From Phlebopus portentosus (lineage: Eukaryota > Basidiomycota > Agaricomycetes > Boletales > Boletinellaceae): a stretch of 64,000 nt of DNA. Both the position numbers and the translations under genes were made by a program. How positions within the stretch are numbered: the first letter of the stretch is position 1; every line of letters starts with the position of its first letter. The DNA lies in assembly GCA_037892935.1 (NCBI GenBank), contig JAYXKI010000014.1:1-64000 (forward strand), written 5' to 3'. The notes beneath the pieces were generated by a model that was not told the DNA's origin, ran no database searches, and saw nothing but the letters and a program-made list of their open reading frames with translations. Shown here piece by piece: positions 21,741 to 33,825 of this stretch.

Positions 21741-22626
21741 ATGATCAGCCTCCTGGTATCTACTGTACTGTTCGCTGTCATTGGTTCTCATGCAGAGACA
21801 CATACCGTTCACTTCACAAATAAGTAAGAACGTCGTCCCTGAGCCTTTAGAAGGCTAACATAGGCTAACATACATGTATCCCACAGCTGTGGCTTTGGAA
21901 CGGTATGCAATGGGACTAGTTCGTCGTAGAGCTAAAGTAATCAGACCTCTGCCATCAGCCGATGCTAATTCAAGGGCCTAATGTTTTATCTACTGGCGGA
22001 GATTTTACCATTAATGAACCACTTCTAGGAGCAATTGCGTGAGTTACAGCGTGGCCTGACTTGACCCCATGCTGATGGGCTTGAACCAACAACTACTTAC
22101 AAACGGGTGAATGCGGATTTGATGGCGAAGGATGTACTCTTGTCGAGACTACACTGAAGAATCCAACGACTCCGGGTTCAGGATCGAGTACCGACATCTC
22201 TCTTATCCCTCCGTGAGTCACTACTCTGTGTCCGTGAAGAGTCTAGACTGATACTTTTGTCTCAGACATTCATTTTCTGTAACAACTGGATTCGGGTACA
22301 TGTTTCTCATGCCATGGTGCACTAGACCCGCCTAACTATTGTGCGCATTCTTAGATATTTTGGGGGATGTGACGGTATTGGAACAGACTGTACGCCTTTC
22401 TACTCGTGTAATTTAGTCATACAGCCAACTTCTTTCTAATCGGCCAGGTACCGATCCCAACTGCTTTGCGTTCCACCAACCTAGCGACACTTTTGCGCAG
22501 ATTGCATGCCAGTCCAATGACGTAAGCATTTGCATTTTTTCAAGCCCATTCTTCCCGCTAGCCCGCAGAGTTTGACGAAACAATGATCTTATGAAGGTCA
22601 ATCTTGCGATCACATTCTGCGATTAA
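21741..22626 (+). CDS. Small secreted cysteine-rich protein, thaumatin/'glycopeptide'-like, possibly inactivated
   Basis: The ATG at 21741 gives a signal peptide, ISLLVSTVLFAVIGSHAE. Small exons then encode HTVHFTNN-CGFGT (including a 16-nt exon at 21887-21902), PMLIQGPNVLSTGGDF, CGFDGEGCTLVETTLKNP, GSSTDISLIPP-HSFSVTTGFG, YFGGCDGIGTD, TDPNCFAFHQPSDTF and VNLAITFCD, with TAA at 22624-22626. This Cys pattern and the CxxVNLxITFC ending match a family of extracellular basidiomycete proteins annotated as glycopeptide or thaumatin-like. Their role is not well defined. The gene is about 200 codons with seven introns. At the intron starting at 22039 I find no AG before the expected exon beginning TACTTACAAACG (about 22094), so this copy may be damaged. 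It is invisible to simple ORF searches because every exon is short. Confidence 0.7.
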
Positions 22627-23391
22627 ACCGGAGTCCTGGAACGCCGACGTTTGCAATACGCGGCTATATTTTTCGGATCGTTCTAGAACATCTCCGCAAG
22701 CGATATTATTAGTATTACTATGATATTTACTGAAACGAACATAGCATCTTCCGTCCGTCAATCAAGGAAGGAGGCAAAGAGGTAGTAAGAGGCCGATTTC
22801 ACACATTCTATTCGATGAAACGGCGTACACAAGACCGGTATCTGCAAGTGCTCAACCGCTTTCTTCGCAATTTGATTCCGACATAGAATTAGAGCCTTGC
22901 TTACGAGAAAGAAAACCCAAAGCGAACTGCTTGCCAGCTCGTCTCATGTGAAAGTCCGACTTTCTGGGAGTCTTACTATTCACCGACAATCTACTCAAAC
23001 CTCCCGGACGCTCGCTTGTTCGCAATGCTCCGATCGTAGTACACGCACCTTCCAGTTGTGAATGGCTATGTCTCTTCTAGTCCCGGACCGCTTGCATCCG
23101 ACTGGATGGCGTATCGGCAGACAGACTTCTGGAAGGGATAAAAATTTACTAAAACTTCTGAGGCCGCCTAGCACTCGAAGCGAGGCGCGTTGCCGTGGTG
23201 CGCAGTTGGCTCCGATGCGCCGCCAAGCCCTATGTGCCAAATACACGACACCACAGAAATGGCATAAATGGCACATTCCACCCCGGTTTTCCTTCCCTAT
23301 TGACTCCTTCCAGACGTGTTCTGCTTCACTCACACCAACGTAATTTCGACCCTCCCATTCGTTTTATATACCTTCGCTCCTTATAATCGCA
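22627..23391. other. Intergenic, promoter side of the next secreted-protein gene
   Basis: No gene recognised. A TATATA at 23365-23370 lies only about 22 bp before the next ATG, so the leader would be extremely short if this is the TATA box. Confidence 0.45.
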
Positions 23392-24193
23392 ATGCGCGTT
23401 TTTAGCATTCTGATCCTCGCCGCTGTGGCCGTTGTGTCTTTCGTCCCCTCTGCGTTCGCCGCTCCGCTCGTTGATGCCAAAGCTGGTGCCGTTGCTGGCG
23501 CTAAAGTCAACACTCCGATCGCAAATGCGAATGCTGGCGCCGTAGCCGGCGCTAAGGTTCATGCTCGCCTCGTCGGTGCGGACGTAAAGGCCAAAGCAAT
23601 CGCTGGTGTCTATGCTCGTGACGATGACAAATGCACCTCCGTTCTTACTGACCTCAAGGTTAACCTTGGTGTCCAGATTGACTTGCTTAGTACGCACGGA
23701 TCTCGTGTCTTCTGTAGGGTTACTTATACTCTATTATTAGATGGCTTAACGAAGGATACTGCGACGAAGGATAATATTCAACCCATCCTCTCAAAGTGTG
23801 TATCCATCATCGCCGATGCGACCGTCCAGATCAAGGCTCTTGTTGGTACCGGTATTGTTTGTGACGTCCAGGCCTGCGCTTCTCTTCTTGCGAATATCCT
23901 TATCGTAAGTGAAATTGAATTGTATGCTTATGGGATTCTAATACAGACTTCTCGCGTCTTAGGCTCTTTGCGGTGCTCTCGCCTTCGTTCTGGGCATCGT
24001 CGCTGATGTGCAGGTGCTCCTCGACATCATTGTGTCCGTTGCGCTTGGTGACTGCCTGTGTGGACTTATCTCCGCAGTCATCTCAGTTGTCGATGGTCTC
24101 CTTGTCGCCCTCGTACCCCTCGTTCTGTCTGTCGTCGGAACGCTGGTCTCGCTCGGCCTCACAGTCGTTGGCCAGCTCCTCACGATTTGCTGA
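23392..24193 (+). CDS. Small secreted Ala/Val-rich protein with internal repeats
   Basis: Three exons (23392-23689, 23741-23904, 23963-24193) separated by introns of 51 and 58 bp give 230 residues. A clear signal peptide, MRVFSILILAAVAVVSFVPS followed by AFAAP, is followed by two imperfect copies of a repeat with the core AGAVAGAKV. The remainder carries six or seven Cys (DKCTSVL, LSKCVSI, VCDVQACASL, LCGALAF, GDCLCGL, LLTIC) spread among long hydrophobic valine- and leucine-rich helices, and ends at TGA 24193. I recognise the style of a basidiomycete secreted protein family of unknown function. The hydrophobic C-terminal half could be amphipathic or membrane-associated. The strong signal peptide and well-formed introns make it a real gene. 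Confidence 0.75.
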
Positions 24194-25129
24194 ACGACTG
24201 TTACAGTTGCTTAGATACCTACAGTAATAACTCCCATGTTGTTCGACTTATATTAGCTGGCGAATTAATATGGTTCATGATTCATATGCCTTATTATTCA
24301 GGAAAGATCACGGGTTACTGTGAGAAATGCTTTCCTCATATCTTGGGACGGAGAAGACCATTGTGAGAAAATTATGTCTTGTACAAGGTCATACTCCAGC
24401 CATCTTTTGTCGCCATAGCTTCAGATAGCCTGGTGGGTGCATCGATCATTGTTGACACCGCCTTCAGAGCATATCGATTCAAATATTCTCGAAGACTGTT
24501 CCACTATTGAAACTCTCGATAACTCTCGATTCTAGCATAGAATCCACTGCCCGTTTCTGGAGGAACATTTGACTCTATTCATATTGTCACTCACGGCGGA
24601 TAGTCAATTTCTTTGTCTCCATACGTCGGTGCCGCTCGGCTCGAGGACATGCGTGATTCCGGCCAGTCTGCAGCCCTTTGAGCCCTTGCTAGGCTCTACA
24701 TTACATATCTAGTTGCTCTGGGAGAGATCTGCATGAACTGGATTGGTATGAAGTAGAGAAAGAAGATGTAGCGGTTTCACAGACGGAACCGACAGTTTGA
24801 CGGAACAATTTTGTTGAGCAAACTGACTATGTATGCTCCGCCCCATCCCACTATGAATGCAGACTTGCGTTTATCTGTGTTCTCTATAGTCCACTACTTG
24901 TCCATTGATAGTTTTCAACCAGTGGTATTCTATTGAGATCTAGGTTACTATAAAAATCATAGTGCTTATGATTCCGCACAAGTTAGATGGACACTGGAAG
25001 AAACAATCCGCTGAAGTACAGAGGCAATCACTTTTTCGAGCCAAGTCTTGGTAGGCGAGCGAAAGCAATCACGCCGCCTCGTTACAATCCCCACCGTCCA
25101 CGAATCCTGTCCTGATGCAAGATTAGATT
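24194..25129. other. Intergenic, nothing recognised
   Basis: No coding or structural signal that I can support, apart from a duplicated AACTCTCGAT at about 24511-24530. Confidence 0.5.
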
Positions 25130-26870
25130 CTAAACAGTAAGCAAAGGACTGTCAACGAACCTCTCAAGTTTCTCCGGCTCGGGAAAGTTCATCTCGCTCA
25201 TCGTCGTGGACGAGGCCCTGTAACTCGTTCCCACATTCTCGCCTCGTTCACCTGCCTCTTTCAGGTCGAACAACATTCGACCTCCGAGGATAGTCAGGAA
25301 TGAGGGATTCCCGCTAACCACGCTTATTAAAAAAATTCGTGATTCGGATTAGAAAAGCTTACGATGCGAGGTCTGCGTTGTACGAGTTATCTTTGCGATC
25401 GAAGTCGGCTGAGTACGTTGCATAGAATCACCGATCGAGATTACACTCACAGAACAGAACAGAACAGAACAGAAACACTCCCAAGAGTTCCAAGATAGCG
25501 GTTCTATAATCTAGAGTGAACTTTGGGTCTTTTATCATGACGGAAAATGCGCATACCGCGAAATAGACAAAGTCAACTGCTGCCCGTGGTATTTTCTTCG
25601 TAGGTTGTGACGGTTAGTTTCTATGCTTTATAGTAACTACGGAGGTATACTACCCAAAAGTACTGAACCTGCAGAAGCTGAAATCAGCCATGACTAGTGG
25701 TGAACAAAGACGGACACGAAGTCATACGTGCCTCTTTATCCATCGTCAGTACTGTTACGCTATTAGTCTACAGCTGAAGCGAATTTCTTGACCTGCTCAC
25801 TAGCATCATAGACCAAGGCCGTGATGGTTAATACTACGAAGCACTGATTAGTGATTAGCTCCGACACCCAACTCTTAGCTTGTCCAGCATCTATAGACTC
25901 GATGTCAATCTGAGAAGAAGCAAGCGCGGGGAGCAAGTAGGTCGAGCATGACATGATGAACAGTGCCAGACCAACGTTGCTGGGTTCGAATCGAGAGCGG
26001 AGACCCGGTATTTTATAGATCTCCACGAAGAAAGAGCCGGAAGCTTGAATGGATAGTTTCTTCATGCGCTTCATAACCTCCCGTGATTGTGACATATGAG
26101 CTCAAAATTTGGCCTTGGTGCACCGTCATTCAAATATGTATACGGTCATCCAACCTCTTAGACTGAAAAGTGCAATGAACCACCATAATGAATGTCTCCG
26201 AATATCACGCCCTGATGAGTCTCGCCACCGAATGTTCGTCCAAAATATCGCAATTAAGGAGTGGTCAATGAGAAGCTATCCTGGTCGACATGGGATTCCG
26301 CTCCCAGATGCTGTAAGACCGAGAAAAGTTGAACTTACCTATCGAAACTTTGATAATTGATTTGCACTTGGGTACCGATAAACAAGTTTATGAGGATTCC
26401 GTAAAACATACGCATGGAAGCTCTAGTCAACCGTCATAGATAAGTGAAAATTTTGCGTGATTTCGCAGGACGTTGTTGAACCGGCGGTGCCTTTTCGCTA
26501 ATCTCGAAAAGATGTGAGCACTGAATAGATTGCAACTAAACTTACGGTGTCGGAATACAGCATCAGGCGAGCGTGATAAATGTCGCAACATTGTCTTGCT
26601 AGTCTTGATGTATCGAGTTCGACCCATCACAGTCTGTTGGTACCTACTTCGCAGTGCGCGGATAGAGTTTGATGATGAAGATGAGGGTCGATTCGAAGAT
26701 CAACTCGCCTGTTATCATCACGAAACATAGAACAAAGAATGGATGGCCACATTTTAGATTCAGCGTTTGCATTCTGATTGTTGATGCAAGTCTGTAATAG
26801 CAGGAAATCGATATCGCACGCAACAAGCCCATCTTTACTGATGCAGATGCGATAATTTATGACGTCCATG
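25130..26870 (-). pseudogene. Remains of a DUF6533/6534-like multi-pass membrane protein gene
   Basis: Three separated minus-strand blocks have the flavour of the seven-helix DUF6533/6534 families common in mushrooms. These are a C-terminal-like FLTILGGRMLFDLKEAGERG segment (25321-25130), a possible N-terminal helix NQCFVVLTITALVYDA (about 25840-25790), and a hydrophobic CFVMITGELIFESTLIFIIK block (about 26740-26680). They do not form one continuous model. The first two are too close together for a full gene and the third lies further upstream, so I read the region as one or two decayed copies. Family assignment is tentative. Confidence 0.35.
25449..25473. repeat. (ACAGA)n microsatellite
   Basis: About five tandem copies of the pentamer ACAGA. 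Confidence 0.9.
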
Positions 26871-26879
26871 ATTCGATCC

Positions 26880-26912
26880 TTTATTTATTTATTTATTTGT
26901 TTGTTTATTTAT
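26880..26912. repeat. (TTTA)n microsatellite
   Basis: A run of TTTA tetramers interrupted by two GTTT variants. Confidence 0.9.
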
Positions 26913-27509
26913 CATGTAAGTTGCCAATGCATGAGGTCTAAGCTTCCGTGATCTTTCGGCACCGGACCAATAAACCGAGATGCTGTTGTTGCAGGACATA
27001 TGTGAAACAATCATGCTGCCTAGTGACATGCGTGCTTACTGTAACCGAGTTATCACAAACGAAGTCTTTGCGTGATAGTTCAAATGATTTAACTACACTA
27101 TATGTCGAGCGTGCTGACTTTTCAAGGAGCTCGGGCACTAATGATCAAATTATACTTAGAGTGTGGAGAAGGAGAAAGGCAGAAGACGTTGGAAGTCGAG
27201 ACAAGTGGATTTCAGTGGACGCATAAATCTACTGACATTCTTCGAAATTACAGACACAGAGATTTATGTGACAGCTGAAGCAGGACAAATTAGGAAATTG
27301 CAACGAGTCATTGCGCTCAGCCAGCGCGTGCAGACTGGGACATTGCGAGTTGATACCGTAATCCAAAGCGAAACTCCTGCACGAATTTTCTTCAAAGGTC
27401 CACTAAGTCGTAATAAGCGCCAGCCACGGACAGAGGACGAGTGTATCAGCGGCAGCATACATACATACGGATTCAAAGGAGAACGACTAACAGAAGTTGC
27501 ATGAAGTTT

Positions 27510-29511
27510 CTACCTCGATCTCGGATTCTGCAAGCCTATTCGGTGAATGGGCAGTGCGCTTGGCTTCGAGTCAGTATAAAGGAACGAATCGTCATCGAGA
27601 TCTGCGTTTTGACTATTATGCTGAAAGGGGGACATTGAAAGTCGTATCAGTTTCGCGAGAAAGAGGTATGCATGCGTGCTTTACAATGACGCATCCGGAC
27701 TTACCTTGACATTGCCCTCTTCTTGATCCTGCATTGTTACCGTCTCAGTGTTAACTTTGATTGATAGCGCTGCCTGGTTATTTGTACCCTAAAAAACGAG
27801 CATTAGCGTAATCCGTGTGTAGGTGGTCTAGATGTAGCGGTAAGGACAGACCCTCTGAGCAGATGGCGCTTCCAATTCTACGGCTCTAGAGTGGAATCTA
27901 CTTTGTGAGACCGAGAAACTTTGCCCGTTACTATTCTCATCAATCCCGTGAATGCCCTTTCGGGTGTTGAGACTGCCAAAGACATGAACTCCGCGACATA
28001 AGGAAAGAGGCGAGCAATGTACTCACGTAGCAAGGAAAGAGTTCGTGTAGACTAGCCGCGCGTAATGAGTACTCAGAAATAGATAATTTAATCGCGTTCA
28101 CCCACGTCGGCTGATATTTACGAAGAAGAAGATATAGATGAACGTATCTCCCCAGACCGTGTTCTAAAGATATCACTAGTGAGCAAACGAGCCAAAGCAT
28201 AGGTATCAGCAGAACGTACACCAACAAGCGATCCTATCGCATCGATACTCGTGAGTAGGCCCGTGTTCAGCGAGTAGAAGATGAGATGATTGATGATGTG
28301 ATTTGATCGCCTGAATCCAGTCCGCGACTTATTTAAAAGATAAATGAGTGCCGCAGCAATAGAGACGTCGGTCACTGCATTAATGACGTTGATGGAGCGG
28401 TTCAGTGCATAGATCTCCTTCAGACGCGTGAATGTCTTGAGCTGGTGACTACGACAACATGATAAGTCGGACTATTTGAAAAAACAAGACCAATCGTACC
28501 CCTTTACGGTGAAAACTGTGGGGACGCATTAGAAAGTATGTGTGGTAACGCGACGGATGTACTTACCCACTGAGAGGACGAAGCTCGATATACCAAGTGC
28601 AACCTAAGAGTCACTAAGCAAGGACATCGTACGATAACTTCTGCCTTACAAGTATGACGGCAAGGGGAATATTCTTTCCGCTCACTGTAATGCAGAAGGT
28701 GTAAACAGAACCGAGGCAAGAAAAAGTTAAACACGCACATCTCCACACTCGCAGAATAAAGAAGGCTTGCACCAAGAGAACGACGAGTGCCTACTCCAAC
28801 GTCAATTTCCACTCTATGGTACGATCAGCATCTCGCTAACCTCAAAGTATATCTCAACCTGGAGAAGCAAAACCTTGTTCAAGCTTTACGTAGAACCTGA
28901 TATGAAGGTAAACTCACGAGCAGTGTCTCGACGATGGTGTCCAAGTAAACCAAGTTGCCGTATTCCGTTATGAGATATTCGTACGCGGAATGCGTTATAA
29001 GCCCTTGATGCACCGTGTCCAGCGTCCAAACAACGGCCACCTAATTGGCGTCAGGAAAGCTATGATACGGAGAGAAGCGTATGCCATGACAATCACCAAT
29101 GATTTTATCCACAGTGCATCATCCGGGTAATGCTAGCGAAAAGACCCATGAGCATGTGAGGAACTTCATCTATCAATGGCTCACATTATAGTAGTAATAT
29201 GCTTGTACACAACTCGCTCCCCATAGTCTAGAAGCAGATCACAAGTCAATCTCCGGTTACTTCACTCCCACACGATGACCGAACCAAGGGGCCAGTCGTA
29301 CTCACGCCATGGCAAGTCTACAAAGCGCCAGATACTTGTCAATCGGTACCCAACGTACAGTTCATGAGTCGAACTCACGTTACACCAAGATAGAGCACCC
29401 CCAGCTGTTATCCATCACATATTCCGGTCATGAGAAAGCTTTCCGGCCGGAATGAAATGCACGACTTACCGTATTGTCCAGAGCTGATGTTTGTGCTCCT
29501 GCATCGGCCAT
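27510..29511 (-). CDS. DUF6534 seven-helix membrane protein
   Basis: The ATG at 29511 begins MADAGAQTSALDNT, followed after an intron by LGVLYLGVT. A 12-nt micro-exon at 29306-29317 supplies LAMA, and the next exon (from 29227) gives LWGASCVQAYYYYN. Further exons give HYPDDALWIKSL, VAVVWTLDTVHQGLITHSAY, EYLITEYGNLVYLD and the conserved DUF6534 block TDVSIAAALIYLLNKSRTGF with NTGLLTSIDAIGSL. The tail includes GSLNTRKGIHG, matching the family's LNxRxxxRG motif, and ends PRSRSR-like with TAG at 27510-27512. About nine short introns fit GT-AG and preserve frame where I followed them. DUF6534 proteins are fungal integral membrane proteins of unknown role. They look receptor-like in topology but that is unproven. 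The gene seems intact. Confidence 0.8.
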
Positions 29512-30660
29512 TTCGACGAACGACTTGCTGGTCGTAAGATACTGTTAACGAAAGAGTAAAAAACGACGGCGTCCGCCTTGAGACGTCAAGCAGAGCGAAT
29601 GGTCGGGTAACAATTTGAGGGAAGAAAGGTTATTATACGAAACTCGACATGATTGCAAATCTCTTGCTAACCATCTTGGGAAGACGATCAAGATAATCCC
29701 CCTTCTATCTGGAACGAGTCTCGAGTTAGACAGGTGCCGGACAGGCTGACCCTAGCAACAAGCATGGAGAAGATGGGATTGAGAGCAATAGCCCCATCAG
29801 TTATCGGGTCGGGTCCAGTCGCCATCACATTGCTCCCTAGAAAACACGATGACCAACCAGTGACCAACCCTGCCCGTACATATACATCCGGATAGCGACG
29901 AAAATCGTTCGGGCGGCAAATTTCAGGGCATCGGACAGAAAATCTGATGGCAGTTAGAAATAAGTATTCAATATCGCACCTTTATCTCGATCGACATATT
30001 TCCGAATGTAGGGTCGAGGGAAGACGTTACTTCGGAATCACAGAAAATTCTAGAGGCCTATCTATGTCATCAGTCTCATTCATCGCTCCTCTCGCAGACT
30101 CGCCCTTCGAGCGAACACCTGGGAACACTCTTAGAACAGAACACCTGCTAAAAGAGGGTGAAAAGTTAACATCGAGGCTGAAAATTTTCCTCTTTAATGA
30201 AACGCGTGATACGTTACTAGTCACGTCATTACGTCACGTATCGGAGATAAAATGATTTGACGGATTTTTTTCTTGACCCATTGAACTAACCCAAAGTCGA
30301 ACAAGGTCCGTTCCTGAGGGTGCTAAGTCACTTAAGGTTACTTATCGTAACCAACGGTCCCATATTCCGAAAATGCACGACCTAGCGCTGAGTAGCTGAG
30401 GGTCAAATTCAGAACTTTCGTTTGTCACATCGAAAAGTCTTTATGTTCTAGCTGAAGTGCGGTCAAGCGCTGTCAATCAAATTCAAATTACACTTGTGCG
30501 GTTCTGGTGGTGTAAACTTTGACTAAACAGATGTAAGTTATTATTTCTTCCACTAGCGACTAGGGATTACAAGTTCTTACCTTTTCATTTCTCTCCTATT
30601 TGTCATCCATGAAGGACATAGGCTATAACATGGAGCGGTAATCAGCACGCATTAGGACTA
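29512..30660. other. Spacer, with a possible small exon
   Basis: A minus-strand ATG at about 29832 opens MATGPDPITDGAIALNPIFS and is followed by a plausible donor. It could be the first exon of another gene or an alternative 5' end of the DUF6534 gene, but I cannot build a convincing model. The rest shows no feature. Confidence 0.3.
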
Positions 30661-31754
30661 TTAAGTAGAATTACGGGACATGATGTGCACGAAAACCCGA
30701 TTATGCGCTCCTGCGACGGAATCTTCGATCGCCGTTATCTCTTTTGCAGTCAGGTCCGATAAGCTCTCAGCAACCAAGTTCTCCTTGAGGCGCGTTTCTT
30801 TGTTAGACGTCGTGAAGGCGATAGCTTGTTGTGCCTGTAGTGACATGAAGAGAATCTGGTTGTGTGTTACTGATGAACCGCGAGCTTGGGCAAGCTTGTC
30901 GAGGGTGGTTGTAAGCTATGCGATTACGGGCTTGATCGATTCGTTCGCGGTACGTTGTGGCTACAGTGTGCCGTATGAAGCGACTTCAATGACTTGCACG
31001 CACATGTAGGCGAGGGCAGGGTCCAACCGAGAGGCAACAAGTGGATGATAGATACTCAATCTGTGCGGCACGAAAGTCAGGGTACTGGGAAGTATTACAT
31101 AGAATGCAAATGACGTATGTACCTGGTTAACAATGGGCTTTTCAAGACTCACTTCCTGTAAGTACGACTTGTTAAGGTTACTAACGCCAATGCTACGTGT
31201 CAGTCCTTTCTTCTTCGCGTCGACCATCTCTTTCCAGAACCCCTCTCGCCCCGTATGCTGAGTGGGAACATGAGTCACCTGGGGCAAAACCCTTTTTCTG
31301 AGCCTCAAAAACTTGATCCGGAACTGGAATCCAGCCAATCAGAGGTGAGCTTTCCAATTCTATTTCCTATTTAAGCAGCTCAGAAACAGAATTCTGCCCA
31401 CTGTGAGTAGAATGGTGCCGAGCTTCATCGTAATGTAGCGTGTGAACAGTCAGATGATATGATGGCCCTGCCAACGGCATCTTCGCTTTCATATACCTGT
31501 GCTGTGTCAAGATGGTTAAAGCCAACAGAGAGAGCTAGTTTGCATGCATCTGTGCAATCCTGTTTGTAGAAAGCTGAACCGGTCTCAAAGGCCAGCCATG
31601 AGACCTGTGTGTTGTGAGGAGCTTGAGAGATTTGACTTGCATGATGGGTAGCAGCAAAGAGAGTGGGAATGAGCACATCAAGTGAAGTATAATATGAGAG
31701 AAAGTTTAGAGAACTTTGTAATACCCACCATATGCAGCGAGTAGAATTGACCAT
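30661..31754 (-). pseudogene. Aldo/keto reductase, probably inactivated
   Basis: Minus-strand blocks follow the NADPH-dependent aldo/keto reductase fold in order: TQVSWLAFETGSAFYKQDCTDA and LALSVGFNHLDTAQVY (catalytic Asp and Tyr region), GFWKEMVDAKKKGLTRSIGV, SYLQEVSLEKPIVNQ joined across an intron to IEYHPLVASRLDP, EVASYGTL, then LDKLAQARGSSVTHNQILF and AIAFTTSNKETRLKENL. Around 30900-30965 the frame contains two stops between YGTL and LDKL that I cannot remove with an in-phase intron. The stretch around 31340-31425, which should hold the catalytic Lys region, is not readable as AKR sequence. I therefore call it a broken gene. A misjudged splice pattern is the alternative. Confidence 0.65.
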
Positions 31755-32189
31755 GCCACGGACAGTGAGAGTCCAGAAACAACAGATTAGAAATGAGTCA
31801 CTATGTAAGATAGCACAGTATTCTTGTGGATTTTATCCTTGACCGCATTCATACGATTTTCAACTGAGAGTATGGATGGCAAGTAGCAACCTGCAGTTCA
31901 CATTCTTGTCTTGTGTGTGATGGAAAAAGTAAAAGGTGACACAGAGGATAAAGGGTTATTAAAATTTGACATACATTTGTAATTAGATACTATATTTAGT
32001 TACATTATATATTTCATGTTTGTTGCTAAGCCATATTTGAAATAACAATAAGTATTTAGATTCAGATTAGGAAAATAAAGAGATTTCAAATAATGTCATG
32101 TGAGAAACATATAAAGGAATTTGAAGTCTGAGAAAAGCAAAAATGCTTATGTTTAGTCATTGCCAAGATTTCATGTCTTTGAAAGTGAA
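31755..32189. other. AT-rich spacer before the transposon cluster
   Basis: Very AT-rich sequence (especially 31940-32110) with no gene. It marks the change from gene-bearing to repeat-dominated sequence. Confidence 0.5.
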
Positions 32190-32440
32190 AGGATCTGCTC
32201 AAAAACTCGCATCAAGATTGACACGATTAGCAGATCAACAGGATCAGCATTCCAAACATGACTAGTAACAGTCCAACAGTCACTGGAGCCAAACTACTGT
32301 TCATGCAACCAAGGCAATGGTCACGAGCATTAACGGCAATATATGAGTGCCTAAGAAGCATGCCACAAGTATGTAACCCTGCGGACTACTTAACACCGCT
32401 GACCGACAGTTACCACCACTGACTTATTACTTGTTAGAGG
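32190..32440 (-). repeat. Diverged copy of the foldback-element core
   Basis: This stretch is the reverse complement of about 38680-38940. Shared runs include CTCAAAAACTCGCATCAAGA, CAGGATCAGCATTCCAAAC and GGACTACTTAACACCGC. It is a diverged, opposite-strand copy of the spacer of the foldback element at 38.5-39.1 kb. Confidence 0.75.
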
Positions 32441-32536
32441 TGTAGGTCCGGGGTTACACCGGTTTTGATCCTTTTGCCTAAGCAGCGGTATGTTGTGCAG
32501 AGGTGATCTATCTACCCACGTTTAGCTGTACCATGC

Positions 32537-33570
32537 TGAAACTCCTGTGCACTGTCTGATAGCTGAGGAGTGTCACAGTTCTTGGGGGCTGTTCGGTAAG
32601 ATTAAAACGAGTGGGAAAGAGAAGGGTGACTTTGGGGGGAAAACTAGAGAAGCGCTGATGCGTCGATCTGGGTTCCGGAGCAGTTCCGGAAGGGATGGAG
32701 GAGAAATGGGATTGAAGGCTGCTGGATGTATGCGAGAGGGGGGGATTGGATTAAAGGAGATAGGCGAAGAAGCAAGGCGGGAGAAGTCGAAGCAAGGGAG
32801 ATTGGCGGTGGCGGTGCGAAGGTAATCGATGTCCTCACAGGTAATCCCTCGATGGATTCGAACCCTGGAGGCAGAAGACGATGAGACGAAGCTTAGAGAA
32901 GGACTTCCCCTAAGCGCTGACAATACGAAGGTGATCCTTTCGAGGATCCAACACGATATAACGGGTTACAATGAGTTACGATGGGTTTCGGTGGGTTACG
33001 AAACGAAACGAAGCGATACGACGCGGAACGAAGCGATACGCAAGGGACTCAAGTGAGACCTTGCGTAGAGGCGTAGGGGAGAGAGATGAGGGCCTCTGAC
33101 TTCAACACGGGTTGAACTGATCACACTGGGCTCGGGTACGACTGCAGAGCAGGAGACTCGAGGCGTATGAGACAGAACTATCGTGTATTTTTGGGAGATA
33201 GAGTTGAGGAGAGTACAGGAAGAGTCGAATTGGTCTCGACTGTAGCTAAAGTGGGTTCAAGCCTGAGCTAAACTGTTTTCTGCTAAAACTCTCGGGCTAA
33301 AAACTGGGCTCCTACTACAAGTTGCTCGCCTATTTATAACTTTGTCTGAACCTGAGCCATCGGAGCGTCAGGGAGCATAACGAAAGGAAATCGGAAGTGA
33401 AAATCATAAGGGAACGCACGGGAACAAGGTACGAGGTGAGCATATCTGGAAGGTGGCGAGATAATGACCATAGAGCATAATACGAAATGTGAGTGCACAC
33501 GGAATAATGAGCATAAGAATCATAAGGAACAAAACAAAATATGAACGCATATGGGACTCAAAAGGGGAAA
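32537..33570 (-). mobile_element. Diverged reverse-oriented LTR related to the 1.6-kb solo-LTR family
   Basis: It begins TGAAACTCCTGTG, the exact reverse complement of the 3' end of the LTR family at 56212-57839, and similarity continues through a GAGTGT..AGTTC..GGGGCTG stretch. Farther in, runs such as the CGAAACGAAACGAAGCG and GAGCATAA..ATATG regions have the same style, but I could not align them with confidence. The far end is therefore only a guess. Confidence 0.4.
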
Positions 33571-33825
33571 AGCCGGAGTGCGTCGCGTCGGGTCGAAACT
33601 TGGGAGGTGTCGGGGGCCGATTGCAGATCCTTCAATTTACCTCTCGTGCCTGGGTTTAGTAAGACGAGCTAGCTAAGTCAGCCTTTGTAAGTTTTCGACT
33701 GGGTGGCTCGAGCGTCCGAAGGTTCTTCCTACGCAGCGGTCGAGTGCGAGAGGCTACAGTAGTCCGTTCCACTTCGAATCGAATTGATCCGCACTGAGTT
33801 CCGCTGTTACGATGCTGATCACCGC
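33571..33825. other. Unassigned repeat-region sequence
   Basis: Lies between the reverse-oriented LTR-like segment and the forward LTR copy. It could be a remnant of an element's internal region. No coding signal is seen. Confidence 0.35.

Noticed and set aside
32850..32930. tRNA-like B box (GGTTCGAATCC on the minus strand)
   Set aside because: The putative T stem does not pair beyond two bases, and I find no acceptor stem or proper A box. A chance match or tRNA-derived debris.
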